Part shown: positions 22,190 through 33,470 of the stretch, piece after piece
Layout of the letters: each line of letters starts with the position of its first letter
How positions within the stretch are numbered: position 1 is the first letter of the stretch
Assembly: GCA_050084985.1 (NCBI GenBank)
Contig: JBITNC010000001.1
Span: 196,230,001-196,294,000 of the forward strand
Direction: 5' to 3'
Origin: Nageia nagi
Taxonomy: Eukaryota; Pinophyta
Length of the DNA stretch: 64,000 bases
The notes under the pieces: model-generated
The model's database searches: none
Told to the model about the DNA's origin: nothing
What the model saw: the letters and a program-made list of their open reading frames with translations, nothing else
Translations under genes and position numbers: made by a program

Positions 22190-22982
22190 TCATATATGCT
22201 TCTCTAATCCTCCCTTTGATAGGTACAAATATGTATATTAATTTTAGAAATATAAATAATAATATTTAATGTATGGTAAATAAATTTCCAATATATGAAA
22301 TCATGCAGGTAAATTTATTATTTATAATGATTTGTTTATAAATTATTTATAATGATTTGTTTATAATTTTTTTGTTATTTTTCATTTTCTTTTTTATAAT
22401 AAAATTTACAATTTGTGAGATAAATTAAATCTTTAGAAAGTTATAGGTTTTTAATTAGTTTTTGTTATTACACTTTTTACACTTTATTTTAACTCTTTAA
22501 AATAGATGGTTCAAAAATTTAGAGTCATTTAATATAAGTAATAAAGAAAATAAATGTTAATATCCATTTTAGTTATTATGAGATTGGTAATGATGAGATG
22601 TTGAATAGGGATATATCATATCACAATAATGTAGGATTGATATATTCAAATTGATAAGTAGTAAGGGGCCATAAAAATGTATATATAATATACAAATAAA
22701 TGATGATAACTTGTCTATATTATGATGTACTTATTTAACTATAATAAGATTATTTAATAATGCCAATGATATAACATTAGTATTTAGAGTCCCCAGTAAA
22801 TATTCTTAGCTCTTGAAATTCTATATAAATATATTTTGAATTTACTAAGAGTGATCTTATATCATTACAAGTCTAATTTTAATTCGAATCTCTAACCATG
22901 CATATGAAAAGTATAAAATTAACATGTGTATAATGCAAATCAACTTAGATGAATCTAAATAAAAATTTAAATTTTTAAAGTG
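22190..22982. repeat. Dispersed repeat R2, copy 2 (lacks the LINE)
   Basis: Uninterrupted partner of 12145-12777 plus 18044-18320. At the LINE integration point it reads tattatgatgtactt, corresponding to the target tatgatatacct without insertion. It is ended at 22982 by the LTR of gypsy E3. Confidence 0.7.
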
Positions 22983-23738
22983 TGTTGTAACCGAAATAAT
23001 AATTATTAGGGTTATTTAATAATATTCAATTCAACCACTTAATCATGAAATAATAGTAAATAGTAGTAGCACAAACGATGAAAATGATTTGATTAATGCA
23101 ATTATCCTTAACCTATAAAACTAGATTAACAAAATATATAAACTTGTACTTTACCTACCATGATAAATGGAAGAGATATTCATTTTAGAGGGGACAAACA
23201 ATGAGCTTCTTTGAAATATAGAGATACCAATATGACCTCAACTTAGTGATGGTGCTAGGATCCCAATGATGTCACTCAACTAGCATTCCGTTTTGCCTTT
23301 CCCTTTTGTTTGATATCATCATCACACCTTCGATGCTTAGAATATCATGCACAAATGGGTTTGAAAGATTATAGAAATGCAAATTTCAGTATATAAAAAA
23401 ATCTAGATATGAGAGGTGTCATTGATAAACACCAATAAAGAATGACATAAGTATATTACCACCTATCAAGGATTCCATATCATGTCATGATATCTCATGC
23501 ATAACCCTTCCATATTTATAAATATTAGGTCTAATGCCAAGGCTCCTCCTTGGGCTAATGGTGCACATGGGAAAAGATTGCTTATTGTGCTTATCTTTAG
23601 ATTGAATCATTATCATAAAACATAAAGGTAGATAAGAGTGCACGATGATAAGAGCATTTATTTAATTAAATAAATAAATTATTTCAAATACCTAAAATGT
23701 ATTTTAATTATATTAAAATTCCTTTTTAAGTGTTAATA
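22983..23738 (-). repeat. 3' LTR of gypsy element E3
   Basis: Starts tgttgtaaccgaaataataa and ends aagtgttaata. It matches the E1 LTRs (36261-36987, 47905-48628) and, inverted, the E2 LTRs. The terminal dinucleotide has decayed from CA to TA. The inner flank, atgccccactttt, corresponds to the E1 polypurine region. Confidence 0.75.
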
Positions 23739-24510
23739 GATGCCCCACTTTTAATATGATTTGATTCTTTTAGGAAAAAAAGAAATCAAAACATAAATTC
23801 AAAGTATAACAAGATAAGTAAGAAGATACTCCTTGAAAGATTTCTTCATGATGGTAGCTTTGGATGCCTTGATTTTCACCAATGTAATGCCCCTCTTTGG
23901 CTTGGTTGCAATATGATCAACCTCTCATCATAAGAGAAATCCAAGGTAAAGATAAAGGAACCTGTAAACAAATTAGACAAGATACATTTTCGTGTAAGAT
24001 ATCTCAAATATAGATATTAAACATGTAAAATGTGTAAAGGATAAAATATCAAACCTATCCTTGGTGACTTACTCACCAAGATTCTCAGTGCCTCAACATG
24101 ATGATGAGGGTTTGCCAATTTATGTGATAGAATTGGATCTCAAAGTAACCATATTCCCATGGATTTTGATAAGGTTATCCCTCCCTTACAAAGAGACCAA
24201 TTATAAGCATGATATGATAAATATGATATGAAAATATAGATTATGATAAATATTTATTGCAATATCAGAGATACCATTTTACGAAAGAGTAACAAATTAT
24301 GTAGATTACCTTCACTTACCCTTATGGAGAAGTACCATTTACAAAAAATAGTTGATTCACCTTTTGTTAATGAAATGACACCACTCAAAACCTAGCAATG
24401 TCATTGGGATTTCTCTCTTAATTTCTTGCAATTTTAGTTATAATAAACAAAAATAATAGGTATAATGTTAAAAAGATTAAACATAGAATCATTTTAGATA
24501 CATAACATTT
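23739..24510 (-). other. E3 3' non-coding region
   Basis: Parallels E1 36988-37860: shared phrases include caaagtataacaaga.aagtaagaa, tttggcttggttgcaa.atgat and agcaatgtcattgggat. Similarity stops near 24510. Confidence 0.6.
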
Positions 24511-26376
24511 AATATCTCATATAAAACTTATTATCTCATCATATCATTGGATTATCACATAATTATCAAACTAATTTTGTTGATTCTAACTCACTTTTTT
24601 CATTCATCTCCATATATCTGACCTCCTAAACTTTTTCTATTTCAAAATTTTCTTTATTTTTAGAGCGATGTCATTGGGGTTCCTCCTCTATGGAATGATA
24701 TCGCCCTATTTTTTGTGAACAATGCATACTACCAAACTTTTTGAATTCTTCCCAAACATTGTTATCATAAAAATTTCCTACCCTTGGGCCTATATTAGTC
24801 TCTGCAACCTATTCTTGCTCTTTTTGTTTAACTAATTCTTCTTGGTCTTTCTAATTTTCCTTATTTGGTACTTTAGTATTCATGAAGGTAATTTTTGTTA
24901 TTTGTGAGAATTCATCTACTCAAATATGATAGTATACATTTGTAACCACTTCTCATGGTTACTTCTAGATATTCCAAGAAATGGACTCTATAAAAAACTA
25001 AATTTAATTTTCATATTTATTTATATACTAAATTTAAGTTTCTAGAAATCACTTATTATTTAAAGGGAATATATATAAAGTGAATTCAAATTTTAAAATC
25101 TAAGTTTAGCTAATCCAAATAAAATTATTTTTATGGAATATGAGAGGTAAGAGAAAAGTCATTTCAAATAATCTACCTTCTTGATGAAAAGCTTTTGAAT
25201 TGGCAATATCCCTTGATGCATAAATCCATCAAGCTCACCATGATCATGAATTTGAACTTAAATTATTGAATAATCCATCATAATATATTTATACTATATC
25301 AAAATTCATTTCATATATAAAAAAATTCAATCCCTATCAAAGCATATAAATAGTAGTTTTGAGGTCTTGAAATCATATTATAGCCTTTGCAACTTTTAAA
25401 AACCTATAATATTATAAGAATAATACTATAATTGAATTTGATATATCTTATATTTATTACTTTTAGGTATCGAATGTATGCTTCAATTTGTTCCTTCATT
25501 TATTTAATTTTAGTCACTAACATATGGGTGAAAACCTGATTGTAATCAAGGTTGGTCCTAGCCATATGAAATATCTAAGATAAGCATAAAAATCCATCCA
25601 AAATCTTAGTATGGAGAAATCATTTGAAAGAGGTTATAAATATTATACAAGGAGTTAGATACTTCAAAATTATATGCATAAGTATTATTTTTTATGTAAT
25701 CATATGCTAGATCTAAAACTACTATCTTATGTTCCCTAGAACTAAAATTGTGTAATGTTTATAATACATAAAATAAAATAAGAAATATCATATTTTTGAT
25801 ATGATTGGGGAAATCCAAAACACCTTTTTGATTCAAGAGTGTAACCTCTTGAGAAACACAAAGGGATCAAAAATTTAAACCAAAAACTTACCTCAATCAA
25901 GAATGGATAAATTATAGTTATTATTAATGAAATGCAATACCAATTACAATTCCTTTTATATTGTTTTTTAATATATGAATTATAATTAAATTTTAATGAG
26001 ATTTTCTCACTATAAAAATATTCTTAACCATATTATACCTACTTGTTCAAGGTTGTAGATATTTTATATGAACCTATCTAAGGTAACCAAACTAAAGAAT
26101 AAATGGAATATGATTTAAGCTAACTATAATTTAGAAAACATATCTAATCATATTCTAATTATGTTAAAATATTGGAGAGAATAATATAAGATATTTTCAT
26201 ATTTATAATTAAATTATTTTTCAAATATTTATAATGGATCTATTTTTTATTCCCTATTAATATATTATTATCGAATAAATGAAGGACATAAAATGGTTAA
26301 GAACTGAAAATAACAACTTGAGCTATTTTTGAAAAGTTGATAATTTAAAAGAATAGGATCAAGGTTAGCCTTGTAG

Positions 26377-26410
26377 CCTAAAATAGGGTTGATTTTGATC
26401 CTATTTTAGG
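26377..26410. other. Perfect 11-bp inverted repeat (stem-loop)
   Basis: cctaaaatagg (26377-26387) and cctattttagg (26400-26410) are exact reverse complements around a 12-base loop. On transcription it would form a hairpin; a role as a terminator is not suggested because the context is eukaryotic. Confidence 0.8.
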
Positions 26411-26804
26411 GTTGTTAATGGATTTTTTCATGTGATTACATATCATAAAGAGATACAACCATCATGAGAAAAGAAAGAAAGAATATGAAATACTCTATTG
26501 ATTTGATTATTGGTGAACTTTGGGTACCCATTTTGAAAGGTTATTTAATTCCCCCTCTTTTCATTAATTTTTGTAATTATAAGCTTAAACATAGAGTGGA
26601 AAGAATCAAGGAAATGAACCTATATAATATATAGAAAATATATCCAAAAATGATAACATAGATATATCTCATAGAGAATGCATTGTGAGTAGGAGCAAAG
26701 ATGAAATCAACAAAATATATAGCATTGAAAAATATTTCACCATATGTGATGCTTAATTCCTCAAGAATCAAAGGTAAATAAGAAAAATATGGTACTTAAT
26801 ACCT

Positions 26805-27000
26805 TTCTTACCAATGGGAGTGATGGTTTATACCTCAACCATAAAAAGGAATAAAACATAAAAGTGATGGTTAATGTCCCAAACAAAAAAGAGAGTGATG
26901 GTTAATGCCCTAACAAAAAAAGAGAGTTATGCTTAATACCCAAACCAATAAAGGAACTAAAATAAAAAAAGTGATGATTCCTAACCATCAAAAGAAACCA
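26805..27000. repeat. Degenerate minisatellite, roughly 40-bp units
   Basis: The phrase gagtgatggttaatgccc followed by an A-rich spacer recurs about five times with changes (gagtgatggtttatacctc, aagtgatggttaatgtccc, gagttatgcttaataccc, aagtgatgattcctaacc). Unit length drifts. Confidence 0.6.
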
Positions 27001-27689
27001 AAATAAGATTATAATGGGATTTTCATTATGGGTACCCTTTTCCCTAGGTACAATTGGGATTAACATGATAATCTAAGATTTTTGTTAGAATGGAAAAGAT
27101 TGAGAGTCATAGCAAATATACATCCACTTACCATTTTAATGATCATAAATAATTTATTATAAAAAATTACTAGAAATATATCAGTAGCATTGCTAGGAAT
27201 ATTTAATTATGACATTGAAAAAGAGGTTCAATGTTGATGATATGATCTTAGCTTTCTTGACTTCAAATTTTATATAGATATATATGATGATGAAATATTC
27301 AACTTAGAACCTTCATTTCTTTTTTTAAATAGGAATGGTATCTCTAAATTATATTCTATGTTAAGTAACCATTTTTGGATGGAAACTCTTTTTTTAGATA
27401 AAAAAAGATTTGATTCCTTCGAACTAATCTCACAAAGGATTCATAAATATTAATTACTATAGGATTGACGATGCTTTAAAATAAGTAGATGTACATTTAT
27501 TTCCCAACATTAGCACCTATCCACTAAAGATTAAAATTAACCAAAGAATAGAAAGAGGAACTAGAATATATAGTTGAAAAAAATTTGAATTGAAAAATTA
27601 AAACTAGCATTAATTAGGTTGTATCCAATCATATATGGAAAGTTTTGAGGTGCAAGATATAATGAAAAACTTTTCTTCTTTCCCCTCAA

Positions 27690-28560
27690 AAGTTTATAAC
27701 TTATAAGAACCCTTTCCATACTTAGTTACTACAATGTACAATCCAATCCAATTGGACTCAAATTTACCTTGCTTTTCCTCTCCTTCTTCTTTATTCTTGT
27801 GATGATTCTCTTTGAGGATAATATATCTAAACTTGAACTCCTTAGGTTTTATATTCTTACTATAGGAAATTTGAATACTATTCTAATATGTCTTGATGTT
27901 CTCTAGAGTATTAATCCTCTTATTTTCAATACTTTCCAAATACCTTACCCTTATCACTCTTTTTTCCTCATCATCTATGATTCCTTAAAGGAAAATCCTT
28001 AAGGATTGGATTTCAAGCTCTAATGGAAAAATATCATCTTCAAAGATAAGGTTGTATGGAGTAAACCTTATAGCTAATCTTATACTTTTCCTATATACCC
28101 ATAAAGCATATAGTAACTACTCATGTTAATCATTACCATGCTTCTCAATTGTTTTGAAAATCACTTTGAAAATGGTTTTATCAGTTACCTCACCCTAACC
28201 ATTTACTTGGGGATAATAAGGAAAATAAAACTTTTACTAAATTTATAATAACTCACAAAAGTTTCTTACCATTTTACTTCTCATATTTGGACCACTATTT
28301 ATGAAGATTTGGGATAACAATCCAAATTTGGGTATAATGTGATCAATTGGGAACTTCAAAATATGGGGGCCTTTGGGGATATTAAAATTTATCTCTTAAA
28401 ACTTCTTATTTTGGAACCTCTTTGTGATTACTTATATACCTCATCCACAAGGAATTCCTTAGGGGTAATTATAAATTTCCTCATAAATGTTGGAAAATTT
28501 TCCATTTTCTATCATACTTTGAAATAAAATATTAAATCCTCAAAAAATTAATTTTTGGCT
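27690..28560 (-). pseudogene. E3 gypsy integrase remnant
   Basis: Broken minus-strand frames give GPNMRSKMVRNFCE then FPYYPQVNG (28190-28310, integrase core end), ALWVYRKSIR (about 28090), then FPLELEIQSL and YSKNIKPKEFKF down to KFESNWIGLYIVVTKYGKG near 27700-27780. This matches the E1 integrase C-terminal region (37878-38243) in order. RT and gag of E3 were not found; the copy is truncated near 28560. Confidence 0.7.
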
Positions 28561-28674
28561 TTCAAAAATGCCTTAAAAAATAGAAGTAATTTGAGAAAAG
28601 CATTAGGTTCACTAATATGTTGATACTAGAAATTAAATGGATGAATACAAAATAAAATAAATAGTATCAAATAT

Positions 28675-28906
28675 TGAAAGGAAATAGGAAAAACTTATAT
28701 TGATACAATGAGACATGCCTATAAATAGGCATTTACAAGAACGAATACCATGGTTTGAGCACATGGTATTGTGCACATGGTTTTACAAAACAACGGTAAA
28801 CATTAAATGATCGTAAACATTCAATGATCGTAAATATTAAATGATAACTAACTTAGGGACTCTAAAGTTAGATACCCTAACCTAGCAAGCTTAACTAACT
28901 CTAACA
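28675..28906 (-). repeat. 3' LTR of the young element
   Basis: TGAAAGG...CTAACA on the plus strand (TGTTAG...TTTCA in element sense). It contains a palindromic TATA region catgcctataaataggcat and three 17-bp direct repeats at 28796-28846 (gtaaacattaaatgatc and variants). It differs from the other LTR by T at 28828. Confidence 0.95.
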
Positions 28907-30840
28907 CCCCCTTTAAGCGAGGCTAGGAGGTAGTAGACATAAGCAAACTAGTACAATATGGGTCCCGGCAACAAGGCCTGATGAGGTACCCATTAACAAA
29001 ATGAATCAAGCACAAAGAAGTTGTAGAGTGACCAAAGATAATGAACATGTGCAACTGAAGAACAAAGAACCTCTAACAAAAGCTGGATCAAAGAGTCACT
29101 ACTCGATCAACACAAATAAAGAGAGTCCCTCAACCTGAAATTAGGGCATGAACTTTTCTTTGAAGAGCTTGTTGATGATGCAAAAGGCACACCAAATGGT
29201 ACCTAGAACCCATTAACACTGTACCAAAAATGGTACAAGGATCCATGAAGGAAGTCGATGTCGAACTCAGGAACACTGTCGAAGAAGATGGATCACCAAA
29301 ACTCATTGTGCCAAGATTCAACACGATGAAGAGAATGCAACACGAGGAAGATGCAAAAAACTGGATACAAATAGAAGTCCTCCCAACTGGAACATGAAGT
29401 AATCCCCTAAAAAAGATGTTAATGACCACACAACTTAACAAAGAACAAGTCCACTAACTACGACTGTCAAAAAGTTGATGGGAGCATGAGGAACAATAAT
29501 GCAGTACTAAACATCAACCAAAGTGATGTTGAACAAAAATTCAAGACTGCAATAAGATTCGAACCACATGATGTATCTCCTAGGAACCTGTTAAAATAAA
29601 GTTGTAAATAGAGCCCCTTTTGAAATTTGCCTTTATAAATTAGGCTTACAACCAATTTCATCAAAAACTATTCGAAGTCTGCTCCACAATGCAAAAAACA
29701 GTACTCAAAATGAAGTCCGTTTGCAAAAGTTATGGAATTAATTCGTTTTGGAGCAAAAATTAAATTTTTAATGCCCAAAACATTAGAAAATTTTAATTAA
29801 ATTAAAAACAATGAATTTAATTAAATTTAAATGGCAGAACTTCAAATTGTGATTATTGGTTGATGGGAAGGCAAAATGGGTCATCCAGCTACTCAAAATG
29901 ATCGGAATGGAATGAGGAACATCATGAAAGTGTCCGTTCCCAAAAATGAGCCCCGATGAAAGCACAATCTCGAAAAATGTGACTGTTACACAAGCTGCCC
30001 CAATTAAATTCGAAATTAGTGGGGGTCCAATTCTTCTGACCTTCACAACTTCTTCAATTGTCCTCCAAATCGAGCGAAACAAAAAGCAAAAAGGTGTAGC
30101 TCGATAATGGGTATCCAAATTTACTATCAAAAGTAAATTTGGTTGACAAAAATGTAAAAACAACATGACTGTCATTTTTATGACGTTTTTGAGCAACTGC
30201 TAATAAAAAATCTCCAAGCAAATCATAAAATGGGCCACCATGCAAGTCCATCGAAGGAAGGCAAGCCATCCAACGAAGAGGGAGAAACGAAGACCACCAT
30301 CAGGCTACGCAAGAAACACCGATACGAACGAGCGAACGAACGTGGCATTCCGAGTGGCTGCGCAGGAGAAAAACGTGACGAAACTGAGCAATGAAGACTA
30401 GGCAAAGTCAACGCTATCGTGGACACGGGAAAAAATCGTGAGGCAGCCATAACCATCGTGGGAGGAGCAGAGGCAGTCAGAAACGTGCGCAAGCAGCTTA
30501 AGAGGGCCAGTAATGAAGCAGCAGATAGGAGGGCTGCGAGCAGGGTTGCACGAGGAGTTGAGTGAAAGATGCGCATCAGATCTGGACATTTTCAACAGTC
30601 AACGGTGGTCGACAGGGAGATGAGCATCACGCAAATGATCTCGTGGCCAAAGGTGCCATCTGCTGGAAGCGAGAGAAGACTCTCAAACACAGGGAGTGGG
30701 GATCCTGAACCCACAGGCTGAAAAACACGTGCTGCATGCAGATCTTATCAAGACAAAGATGCGAGAGAGAACCCAGCTACGAAAATCTGACGCCAAAAGC
30801 TCCAAGACTGAATGCTAACAAGGCTCTCTCGCCATCGCCA

Positions 30841-30968
30841 ATTTTGATTCCCATGAATTAAAATTCATGGCCTTGTTGCAAAGGAATAGAATCAAAAGAT
30901 CACCAATGTCCACCATCATCAATTTGATTCCCATGAGTTAAAAACTCATGGCCTTGTTGCAAAGGAAT
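30841..30968 (-). repeat. Two leader repeats each carrying a near-palindrome
   Basis: A block of about 57 bp occurs twice: 5' part attttgattcc, stem, then ggccttgttgcaaaggaa and tagaa.caaa. The stems are ccatgaattaaaattcatgg (30851-30870) and ccatgagtt/aactcatgg (30931-30951). The two stems differ by a compensated pair (A-T in one, G-C in the other). Confidence 0.85.
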
Positions 30969-31139
30969 AGAACCAAATGCTGCCAGGTAGAGGGTGATTA
31001 GGCCTCCCACAAATCCATCACTCTTTCTCCTTCACAAAATTCTTGAACAACCACCAAACTACATAGATTTCCTCTCCACAAAGAGCACAAACACAGGTCA
31101 TCTACCACACATCAAAAAGCAGCAAAAAAAAATGGAGAT

Positions 31140-31176
31140 GAGGGGGGGATTGGTGTAAAGAGGCCAATCCCCCCTC
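31140..31176 (-). other. G/C-rich leader hairpin next to the PBS
   Basis: gagggggggattgg (31140-31153) pairs with ccaatcccccctc (31164-31176), a 13-bp stem with one bulged base and a 10-base loop. It lies about 45 bases downstream of the PBS in the element's RNA, where LTR elements keep packaging and dimerisation structures. Confidence 0.7.
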
Positions 31177-31219
31177 ACAGATTTGCTGATCAAATTGAGG
31201 GAGATTCAGAGGTCGACCC

Positions 31220-31231
31220 GCTCTGATACCA
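31220..31231 (-). other. Primer binding site, initiator tRNA-Met
   Basis: Minus strand TGGTATCAGAGC, directly adjoining the 5' LTR with no spacer. This is the standard PBS of many plant LTR retrotransposons. Confidence 0.95.
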
Positions 31232-31463
31232 TGAAAGGAAATAGGAAAAACTTATATTGATACAATGAGACATGCCTATAAATAGGCATTTACAAGAACG
31301 AATACCATGGTTTGAGCACATGGTATTGTGCACATGGTTTTACAAAACAACGGTAAACATTAAATGATCGTAAACATTCAATGACCGTAAATATTAAATG
31401 ATAACTAACTTAGGGACTCTAAAGTTAGATACCCTAACCTAGCAAGCTTAACTAACTCTAACA
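31232..31463 (-). repeat. 5' LTR of the young element
   Basis: 232 bp, identical to 28675-28906 except C at 31385. Confidence 0.95.
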
Positions 31464-31468
31464 AATAT

Positions 31469-32059
31469 GCAATAAATTAACAACTAAACATAAAGTGAAA
31501 GGTAATAGTGTAGCTATTAGAGAATGAATCAACCTATCAAGTTAAGAGACATATCATATTAGCTCTAATATTGGATCATAATTAAAAAATAGATCACACA
31601 GGTTGAGGTGGCTAGGTGGGAGTGTTGAGCTTGCATATGCAGAAAATGATGGTGAGGTGTTTGTCTCATGTTTTTATTAAGGAATGTGATGATCAAATTA
31701 TATGTATGCAATGGGTGAGGTTCAAAGGCTTTTAGGTGTTAACAAACTAGATTCAATAACTTTTACATATATTCCAATTGTATGTGCATAAATGAATTTC
31801 TATTTATCACCTATTATATTCCTTGGAAAACAAATGATTCCTTCAATTTTAGTCCCTAATGGATTGAAAAATCCAAATATGTATTTTAACCCTCCAAGAT
31901 ATGTTACTCTTATGGCTCCACTTGTTAGGTCTCCAACATGGCTTGCCCTAAAAATCATATAAGAGATTCTCTACTGTGCTAACATAATTTTACTTGTTCT
32001 TATGTATTTTTCACTCATTTTGCTTTACTAATTTTTGGTTTAGACTAACAATTGAGAAT
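31469..32059. other. Gene-free stretch before the DnaJ fragment
   Basis: AT-rich, no recognised gene or element; resumes the sequence interrupted by the young LTR element. Confidence 0.45.
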
Positions 32060-32230
32060 ATGAAAGTGGATTACTATAATATGCTCAAAGTGGTATGAAA
32101 TGTAGTTGGTGAAGATCTCAAGAAGATATACGAGAAATTAGAAATGAAATAGGATCCTGATAAGAACCCCAATATTAAGAAGAAAATAGAGTTGAAGTTC
32201 AAGCAAATCTCTAAAGCATACAAGGTTTCA
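32060..32230 (+). pseudogene. DnaJ (Hsp40) J-domain first-exon fragment
   Basis: From the ATG at 32060 the frame reads MKVDYYNMLKVV, stop, NVVGEDLKKIYEKLEMK, stop, DPDKNPNIKKKIELKFKQIS-KAYK and then GT. This follows a plant class-II DnaJ protein (MGVDYYNVLKV..) without gaps through helices I-III. Two stops replace an Arg (TGA) and a Trp (TAG), and the catalytic HPD reads DPD, so it cannot stimulate Hsp70. The similarity stops at AAG|GTTTC, the position where plant DnaJ genes commonly have their first intron, so the copy seems to be of genomic DNA and not of mRNA. No further exon was found downstream. Confidence 0.8.
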
Positions 32231-33059
32231 AATCCTATCCTCAATTTCTCTAGTCACTTTCTTGTGATGGTATTTGTATGGCATTATGATTTGAATTCCT
32301 ATTTGTACCTTTATTGTCAATTTATTTTGAAAATATAAGTGATTGATTTGGACTCAAATTTCTACTATTTTTGCTTATTTTTTGGAACTCTGGTGAGGCA
32401 TTTATATGTGAATTTTCATTTTTTTGGGTTTAGGTAATAAAGCTAGAATTGGGCATCCATGAAAGAGGTTCTTATTTATGTTCATCAATGTCTTGATTTT
32501 AGGGATGTTTTGAATCAAATCTAGATACCACCTATAGAAAAAGTATGATTCAAAGTACAAAATTTATCTAGTGGTTATTATTATAACTTAGTACATAAGA
32601 AAAGCTATTGGAAAAGGATATTGCTTGATATAAATAATTCAAATAATGAAAATTAAGGAAAGAATACAAGAAATAACTATAGCATGTACTTTTTGTATAA
32701 TGTATAAATGCTTAGGATTCTTAGTTCTAATTGGTAATTTTTTTATCTTTTATTTTTTTTATTATCCATGGAAAAATATGTGCATAAGGATCTAGAAATT
32801 TTAGTCAAGGATTATCGAACACTAAATGAAATCAAAAATCTATCAATTGAGATAAATTTTAACACTTATAGTTATACAATTTTTCTTATGGCACATTTCA
32901 CATTCTAATATTCAATAAAGGAAAAGTGAAGTAATGGGGAAAGATCTATACATAATTCCCTTATTTTCAATGATTTTTCTTTTTTTAGGAAAAAATAAAG
33001 CTTGTTGAATGATTTATAAGGTTCCTCTACTATGGGAAAATTCTATAAACTTGGAAATA

Positions 33060-33470
33060 ATGGAGGAGAAAAGAGGAAAAGGGAGAGATATAGTGTCTCA
33101 TTTTAGAGCTTGGGGCATACTAGGTCACATTGATGCAAACATAAGAAAGGTTGCTAGAGAGGGCAAGTGTGATAGAGAGTTATGGGAAGGAACTAACCTG
33201 ATAAAAGGCTCATTATGGTGCAAAAATACAAAGGAATGTTTGGTGGTATTATATGTTAGTGTTGGGCATAGGAGGAATGGTTAGGGTGGGTATATATATC
33301 ACCATGATAAGCATAGCTAAAGAGCAAGTCATACTAACCATTGCTATGTCATATGCCATAGCAGGGATTTCAACCTTTTGTTATATGAAGTTTATTGTTT
33401 CCATTCCAGTAATAGGTTGTGCCTTCAACTATATTAGAACCACCTTTGGTATGATCTTTTTTAAAGAAAA
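33060..33470 (+). pseudogene. CAT-type amino acid transporter N-terminal fragment (unit a)
   Basis: Cationic amino acid transporter (APC superfamily) N-terminus: MEEKRGKGRD then SHFRAWG (cytosolic leader), followed after a frame change by LVLGIGGMVRVGIYIT (membrane segment 1), YAIAGIS..FCYMKFIVSIPVIG (segment 2) and CAFNYIRTTFG. The family consensus is WYDLVALGIGGMVGVGVFVTTG and AGGAFSYLRVTFGE. Reading frames 33009-33284 and 33253-33603 hold the two halves. Beyond TFG the similarity to CAT ends, so over four fifths of the transporter is missing. Non-functional. Confidence 0.75.

Larger units (their letters stand above)
24511..27689. other. Unassigned AT-rich stretch inside E3
   Basis: Separates the E3 3' region from its integrase remnant; in E1 these two are adjacent, so this is probably a later insertion, although no ends were found. 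It contains the 11-bp stem-loop at 26377-26410 and a degenerate tandem array at 26805-27000. The piece 27290-27420 resembles 35640-35760 of the tandem array. No gene recognised. Confidence 0.4.
28675..31463 (-). mobile_element. Young non-autonomous LTR retrotransposon (LARD/TRIM-like)
   Basis: Two 232-bp LTRs differ at one position only. They are flanked by a perfect 5-bp target duplication aatat (28670-28674 and 31464-31468). The PBS TGGTATCAGAGC (initiator tRNA-Met) abuts the right LTR and a polypurine tract AAAGGGGG abuts the left one, fixing the minus orientation. The 2,325-bp interior has no gag, protease, integrase or RT; open frames of 65-137 codons there have no recognisable domain. 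Mobilisation would need proteins from another element. The leader (right end of the interior) is GC-richer and holds strong hairpins. Confidence 0.95.

Noticed and set aside
29130-30196. Captured host gene inside the young LTR element
   Set aside because: Several medium open frames exist, but none shows a family motif or a splice structure.
30223-30576. 117-codon minus-strand open frame in the young LTR element
   Set aside because: No recognisable gag or other domain; its length is expected in GC-richer DNA and its overlap with other frames gives no preference.
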